Below are positions 60,788-64,000 of a DNA stretch of 64,000 nucleotides, in pieces. This DNA is from Candidatus Faeciplasma pullistercoris (GTDB taxonomy: Bacteria; Bacillota; Clostridia; Oscillospirales; Ruminococcaceae). The stretch spans positions 17,300 through 81,299 of the forward strand of contig DVLL01000015.1 in assembly GCA_018715525.1 (NCBI GenBank), in the 5' to 3' direction. Both the position numbers and the translations under genes were made by a program. The first letter of the stretch is position 1. The number at the start of each line of letters is the position of its first letter. A model generated the notes under the pieces. It was given only the letters and a program-made list of their open reading frames with translations. It did no database searches and had not been told where the DNA came from.

Positions 60788-60824
60788 CAAAAGGCGGCGG
60801 CACTGTAAAAAGTGCTGCCACCTT
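60788..60824 (-). terminator. Terminator of the 63.7-60.9 kb operon
   Basis: AAGGTGGCAGCACT (60824-60811) / AGTGCCGCCGCCTT (60804-60791) on the minus strand, then TTTT. Lies 43 bp past the stop at 60867. Confidence 0.82.
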
Positions 60825-60866
60825 GGGAAAAGGAATTTATTGTTTCTTCCATAAAGCTAAGACGGA

Positions 60867-61967
60867 TTAAAGCGTATCAAACTTTTCCCCGGTCTTTTCT
60901 TCATCGCTGTAAAGCTCCCTGGGAAGAATGTTGGGATAAGCGTGCCACTGCCGGATCGACATGGAACCGCGCCCACCGGTCAGTGTTCTGACTGTACCGT
61001 CCTTATAAATGAACCTGCCTTCAACAGTATCATAAATAAGGGTTGCAACGGGATAATCCGGCACTTGGAAGGTAACGCCCCAGGTACGGGCTTTGCAGAC
61101 ATGAGCGTGTACCTCGTAAACGCCGTCCTCCACCTTGATTTTGATGTTGTACCAGGTGGGAATGAAACCGTCCAGTTCCCGCATAAAGGCCCAGTCCTCA
61201 TGCTCAATGGTCATTTTGCCTTCGGGATAGTATTTTCCGTTTTCCAGATCGTAGATGGCAAAATCCTTCATCCCAAGGCGCATATCATACATAGACGAGT
61301 GTACCTCGTTAAAGGTGATGAAGCCCCAATCTTCCCATCCGCCAAGTTCGGCAGCGGACGAATCTACCGCAACATAGCGTTCGCGCTGGCCGGTGCCTTT
61401 TACTTTAACGGTTTTCCCTTGATAGGTAAACTCGCCGTCCACGTCACCCGCCCAGTTATATCCATAGGTGATAGAATGCTGTGTGAGCAGAGAAGGCTTT
61501 TCACGGCCATACCACAGGGGATATCCGTGCGCTCTGTGCCAAAGATCCGCTTTGTATTCACCATCGAGTGTATCGGCGATAATGTGCCACTCCCCATTAT
61601 CGAAGCACTCTACGCTGTACTGCGGCCCACAGGTTATGAGAATGCTGTGTTCACGCTGCTCGAACTGCAGCGTGCCTTGCGGATTTCTGTAAAACTTCTG
61701 CATGATGAGGCCGGGATACTCCGCAAGCTTGTAGATTGAGCTTTTCAGCTGTCGCACAGAGCCTTTGCCTTTAGAATAACTGAGGGTGACAAGATCCATT
61801 TTTTCCAGGTTCATAGATAAGATGGACCCGCCGAGTGCGTACAATTCGCCATCATCACCCTCCACATTGAATTCAAACAGCCAGTCAAGGAAACCACTTC
61901 GGACCTCTTCTTGTACACCGGCTCTGGCTTCATCAGCCAATGTAACTTTGGGATTATCGATTTTCAT
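60867..61967 (-). CDS. AttH/CrtC-like lipocalin-fold protein
   Basis: 366 residues from ATG 61967 (GAGGTGA upstream; GTG 61976 possible). No signal peptide. The first part has DWLFEFNVEGDDGELYAL, the middle a Trp/Tyr-rich part with GDVDGEFTYQGKTVKVKGTG and RERYVAVDSSAAELGGWEDW, and the end DYPVATLIYD. The overall pattern, Trp-rich strands with a G-x-G-x-x-E-R/H-Y-like centre, resembles AttH/carotenoid 1,2-hydratase (CrtC) proteins. These act on hydrophobic isoprenoid or lipid substrates. The assignment is by fold-level pattern only. Confidence 0.55.
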   Translation of the reverse strand: MKIDNPKVTLADEARAGVQEEVRSGFLDWLFEFNVEGDDGELYALGGSILSMNLEKMDLVTLSYSKGKGSVRQLKSSIYKLAEYPGLIMQKFYRNPQGTLQFEQREHSILITCGPQYSVECFDNGEWHIIADTLDGEYKADLWHRAHGYPLWYGREKPSLLTQHSITYGYNWAGDVDGEFTYQGKTVKVKGTGQRERYVAVDSSAAELGGWEDWGFITFNEVHSSMYDMRLGMKDFAIYDLENGKYYPEGKMTIEHEDWAFMRELDGFIPTWYNIKIKVEDGVYEVHAHVCKARTWGVTFQVPDYPVATLIYDTVEGRFIYKDGTVRTLTGGRGSMSIRQWHAYPNILPRELYSDEEKTGEKFDTL

Positions 61968-61993
61968 TTGATTCACCTCGTATAATAATATTT

Positions 61994-62530
61994 TTATCGT
62001 TTGCCGTATACCGCCTGATCGAGCAGGCCGTTGGCCTTTTCACAGATGGTGTAGAGCTCATCGTATTTGGAATCGATCAGCGGGGTCACAGATGCCGTCT
62101 TTTTCCTCTCAATGGAACGGTACAAGAAATAGGGCAACAGCCAACCGATAAATGCAGGTATTGCAAGGATAATACACGGAATGAGCAGTGCGGATGTAAT
62201 TGAAAAGACCGAACCTGCCATAAACGCGGTCCCGATGATCCCAACGACATAGGCTGCGATGGAGGCCCTCACACGCTTTGATGCTTCCAGTGAAACGATA
62301 TCGGAGGCAACTGCGTCAAACTGGTGCTGCAGCCGGGTCAATTCGGGTTTATTGCGGATTTTTCGGTCGCGCTTAAATTTCATGGTAACGGAATCCGGCT
62401 TTCCTAAAGACAAATAGGAATCCTCAAGCTTCCATCCAAAATTTTCATACCCATCGGCATAAATAGGGGAAATCGCGCTTTTTACAGCGACCTCCTGATA
62501 TTCATATCCGATAAAGGCTTTTCCGCCCAT
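61994..62530 (-). CDS. Two-helix membrane protein, unknown
   Basis: 178 residues. A soluble N-terminal part of about 85 residues, two membrane helices (about 92-112 and 115-138), then a cytoplasmic coiled tail (PLIDSKYDELYTICEKANGL). The tail is repeated in the gene entering at the right edge (63930-64000). It is separated by 1 bp from the gene upstream. Not recognised. Confidence 0.75.
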   Translation of the reverse strand: MGGKAFIGYEYQEVAVKSAISPIYADGYENFGWKLEDSYLSLGKPDSVTMKFKRDRKIRNKPELTRLQHQFDAVASDIVSLEASKRVRASIAAYVVGIIGTAFMAGSVFSITSALLIPCIILAIPAFIGWLLPYFLYRSIERKKTASVTPLIDSKYDELYTICEKANGLLDQAVYGKR

Positions 62531-62531
62531 T

Positions 62532-62897
62532 TTAAGCTTCCTCCGTTTTCTTTATCACATCGTCACTCAGCCGCATGACTTCAGCGGCGTATTTTTTCTT
62601 TCGGCTGTTGGTGATTCCGGCATAAATTGGATAGGCTATCAAAGCTACCACCATACCAGCCACGCCAACAGCAATGCCAGTAGTCATAACGCCACTGACC
62701 ATCACAAGGGCCATCCCATAGCCCATAACCAGAGCTCCGATCACGCCGATGATACTGGCAATGATCTTTCCGGGACTTTTCACCTTACTGTCCAGCTTCT
62801 GCAGCTGCTCCATTTTGTTTTCCTCACGGGAAACATATTGACGGCGGATGCTTTCCGCTCTTTTTTGATCTCTTGCATTTGCCTGATAGTTACTCAT
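62532..62897 (-). CDS. Small two-helix membrane protein, unknown
   Basis: 121 residues from ATG 62897, with AAAGGAGA upstream (a longer frame to 62984 covers that site). Polar N-terminus of about 45 residues (NYQANARDQKRAESIRRQYV), two hydrophobic helices (about 50-70 and 75-97), charged C-terminus. Not recognised; coupled to the next gene. Confidence 0.75.
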   Translation of the reverse strand: MSNYQANARDQKRAESIRRQYVSREENKMEQLQKLDSKVKSPGKIIASIIGVIGALVMGYGMALVMVSGVMTTGIAVGVAGMVVALIAYPIYAGITNSRKKKYAAEVMRLSDDVIKKTEEA

Positions 62898-63025
62898 AGT
62901 GGATTCTCCTTTAATTTGTTTTTGAACCGCCCGGTTCGTTTGATGTTTACATTGTACCGCCTGATTATTTGCGGATTGATTCAAAAGTGTTCGTGAAATA
63001 TTAATTGAAAAGAATTTTTCAGCTT

Positions 63026-63718
63026 TTATAGAAGTGCGGTGAGAGAGGGGATATTTCCAGTCAGGAATTCTGTACAGCGAAACACCTCTCCATCTGCTTC
63101 CAGCTCATGGCCGCTGATTGCTTTTTCTTCCTCCCAACCGAGACAGATCCCGGTTTCTTGATCCACATATAATTGATAAACGACCGAAAAGTTTGCAACG
63201 CCAGTCTCTACCGTATAAACAGCACATTCTCGGCCTGAGACAATCTGATCCCCTGTACTTTCCATACCGGGGATAAATTGCTTTTGAGATTTTTCTGCAT
63301 ATTCCATAAATTTTCCCGTCGCAGTTTCCACATAGGTAGAATTGTAGAGAACGTTCTGGTCATCGGCTGAAAAGTTTCCGCTCCCATCCGGCTGGTAGAG
63401 GATGTAGTTGTTTCCATTGGCAAGGAAAAGCAGTTCTTCCTCGCTGGAACGAAAATAGATGTTTCCATCTGCATCCTTTATTTTTTGAACGGTGTAAACA
63501 ACACCTTCCGCCGATTCGACCTCATAGGTGATGCTGTACTGTTCCGGTATCGTGACAACGTTAAGAGCACTTTCCGGCACCCCGCTTGCAGATACGTCTG
63601 CCGCCTGGCTCGATGTGTTCGTGTCCGGATTTCCTTCCGGAACAGCAGAGCAGCCGGCAAAGGAGATCAGTAGCACTCCGGCAAGCACGGCCAGAAAAAG
63701 AAGATTGCGCATTTTCAT
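63026..63718 (-). CDS. Lipoprotein, unknown
   Basis: 230 residues. Signal peptide with lipobox SFAGC (Cys about 23), short Ser/Thr linker, then an about 170-residue beta-rich domain (YSITYEVESAEGVVYTVQKI, YILYQPDGSGNFS, SVVYQLYVDQETGICLGW). The shape resembles LolA/LppX-like lipid-carrier folds, but I am not sure. ATG 63718 follows GGAGGGTCTTACC. First gene of the minus-strand operon ending at 60.8 kb. Confidence 0.78.
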   Translation of the reverse strand: MKMRNLLFLAVLAGVLLISFAGCSAVPEGNPDTNTSSQAADVSASGVPESALNVVTIPEQYSITYEVESAEGVVYTVQKIKDADGNIYFRSSEEELLFLANGNNYILYQPDGSGNFSADDQNVLYNSTYVETATGKFMEYAEKSQKQFIPGMESTGDQIVSGRECAVYTVETGVANFSVVYQLYVDQETGICLGWEEEKAISGHELEADGEVFRCTEFLTGNIPSLTALL

Positions 63719-63885
63719 GGGTAAGACCCTCCATTTCTAGATTTGATATCAGATTCCCCATCCGACGTCCTTATTGTACTGGGTAATTGTTTGTGATATT
63801 GTTCAGAATTGTTTGAAAAAAATTAATGAGATCTTTTTTAAAATCATCTGAGACTTTTCATCTTTTTCAGGCGAAGAACATAAAA

Positions 63886-63914
63886 AGCCGGTATCCGAAT
63901 TGCGGATACCGGCT
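63886..63914 (-). terminator. Terminator of the gene at the right edge
   Basis: Perfect 12-bp stem AGCCGGTATCCG (63886-63897) / CGGATACCGGCT (63903-63914) followed on the minus strand by TTTTTA. Confidence 0.88.
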
Positions 63915-63929
63915 GAGAACAATCACCTG

Positions 63930-64000
63930 TTACAGCAGAGAATGCCCTTTTTCACATATCACGTAAATTTCGTCCTGCTTGGCTTTAATCAGCGACTGAA
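63930..64000 (-). CDS. C-terminal end of a membrane protein paralog (partial)
   Basis: On the minus strand the frame reads QSLIKAKQDEIYVICEKGHS and ends with LL and TAA (63932-63930). It parallels the tail of the 61994-62530 protein, so it is likely its paralog. The rest is outside the window. Confidence 0.6.
   Translation of the reverse strand, partial: QSLIKAKQDEIYVICEKGHSLL

Noticed and set aside
1..64000. CRISPR arrays and rRNA genes
   Set aside because: No regularly spaced direct repeats of CRISPR size and no rRNA sequence were seen on reading through the window.

Overview
The window looks like a chromosome segment of a Gram-positive, anaerobic Firmicute of the Ruminococcaceae/Oscillospiraceae type. 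The signs are RNase Y, a T-box riboswitch on threonyl-tRNA synthetase, strong AGGAGG ribosome binding sites, near-consensus TTGACA-17-TATAAT promoters, lipoprotein signals with LSGC-type lipoboxes, an ECF sigma factor followed by a beta-propeller protein, and the clostridial set of sugar ABC importer genes with Yip1-like, NHL/TPR and DUF5696-like partners. The taxon is inferred from gene content only.

Positions 1 to about 43,300 read as ordinary chromosome. From the left they hold a partial M28 peptidase, rny, a repeat-domain lipoprotein behind a promoter whose spacer is an (AT)10 tract, T-box-thrS, and a cell-surface protein with an NPPTG-like sorting signal. A large plus-strand cluster follows (9.2-22.9 kb): two LolD/MacB-type ABC ATPases (the second with an AbrB-like C-terminal tail), a very large CBM-bearing solute-binding protein, a permease pair, an NHL/TPR protein, a Yip1-like protein, a DUF5696-like protein and a second permease pair. 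No MalK/MsmX-type sugar ATPase is present. Next come bioY, a GH26-like lipoprotein that lacks the catalytic acid/base, and an adaptor plus FtsX-type permease that are natural partners for the two ATPases at 9-11 kb. A minus-strand response regulator, histidine kinase and short ROK-type regulator follow. Then come a GNAT, an MTA/SAH nucleosidase and an XRE-HTH fused to an M18 aminopeptidase, a membrane-anchored GH25 lysozyme, an aminotransferase, a GT2 glycosyltransferase, an ECF sigma/beta-propeller pair, and tRNA-Thr and tRNA-Tyr.

From about 43.4 to 54.3 kb the content is accessory: an IS481-like element with a broken transposase, scars of a conjugative element (ParM-like/PcfB-like chimera, LtrC/ArdC-like fragment), long perfect hairpins, and a defence island. 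The island's main gene is a 1018-residue single-chain SIR2-APAZ-MID-PIWI protein, a short prokaryotic Argonaute fused to an NAD-consuming effector. It lies 32 bp downstream of a Fic gene whose frame is broken at a seven-G run. A divergent SF1 helicase carrying a C-terminal DUF2726-like nuclease domain is next to it. This is the most interesting locus in the window.

From 54.3 to 64 kb all genes are on the minus strand and look like an export or lipid-modification cluster. It holds a lipoprotein, small membrane proteins, an AttH/CrtC-like lipocalin-fold protein, an HxxxD acyltransferase, two BcrA-type ATPase/ABC-2 permease pairs and an alcohol dehydrogenase-like protein.
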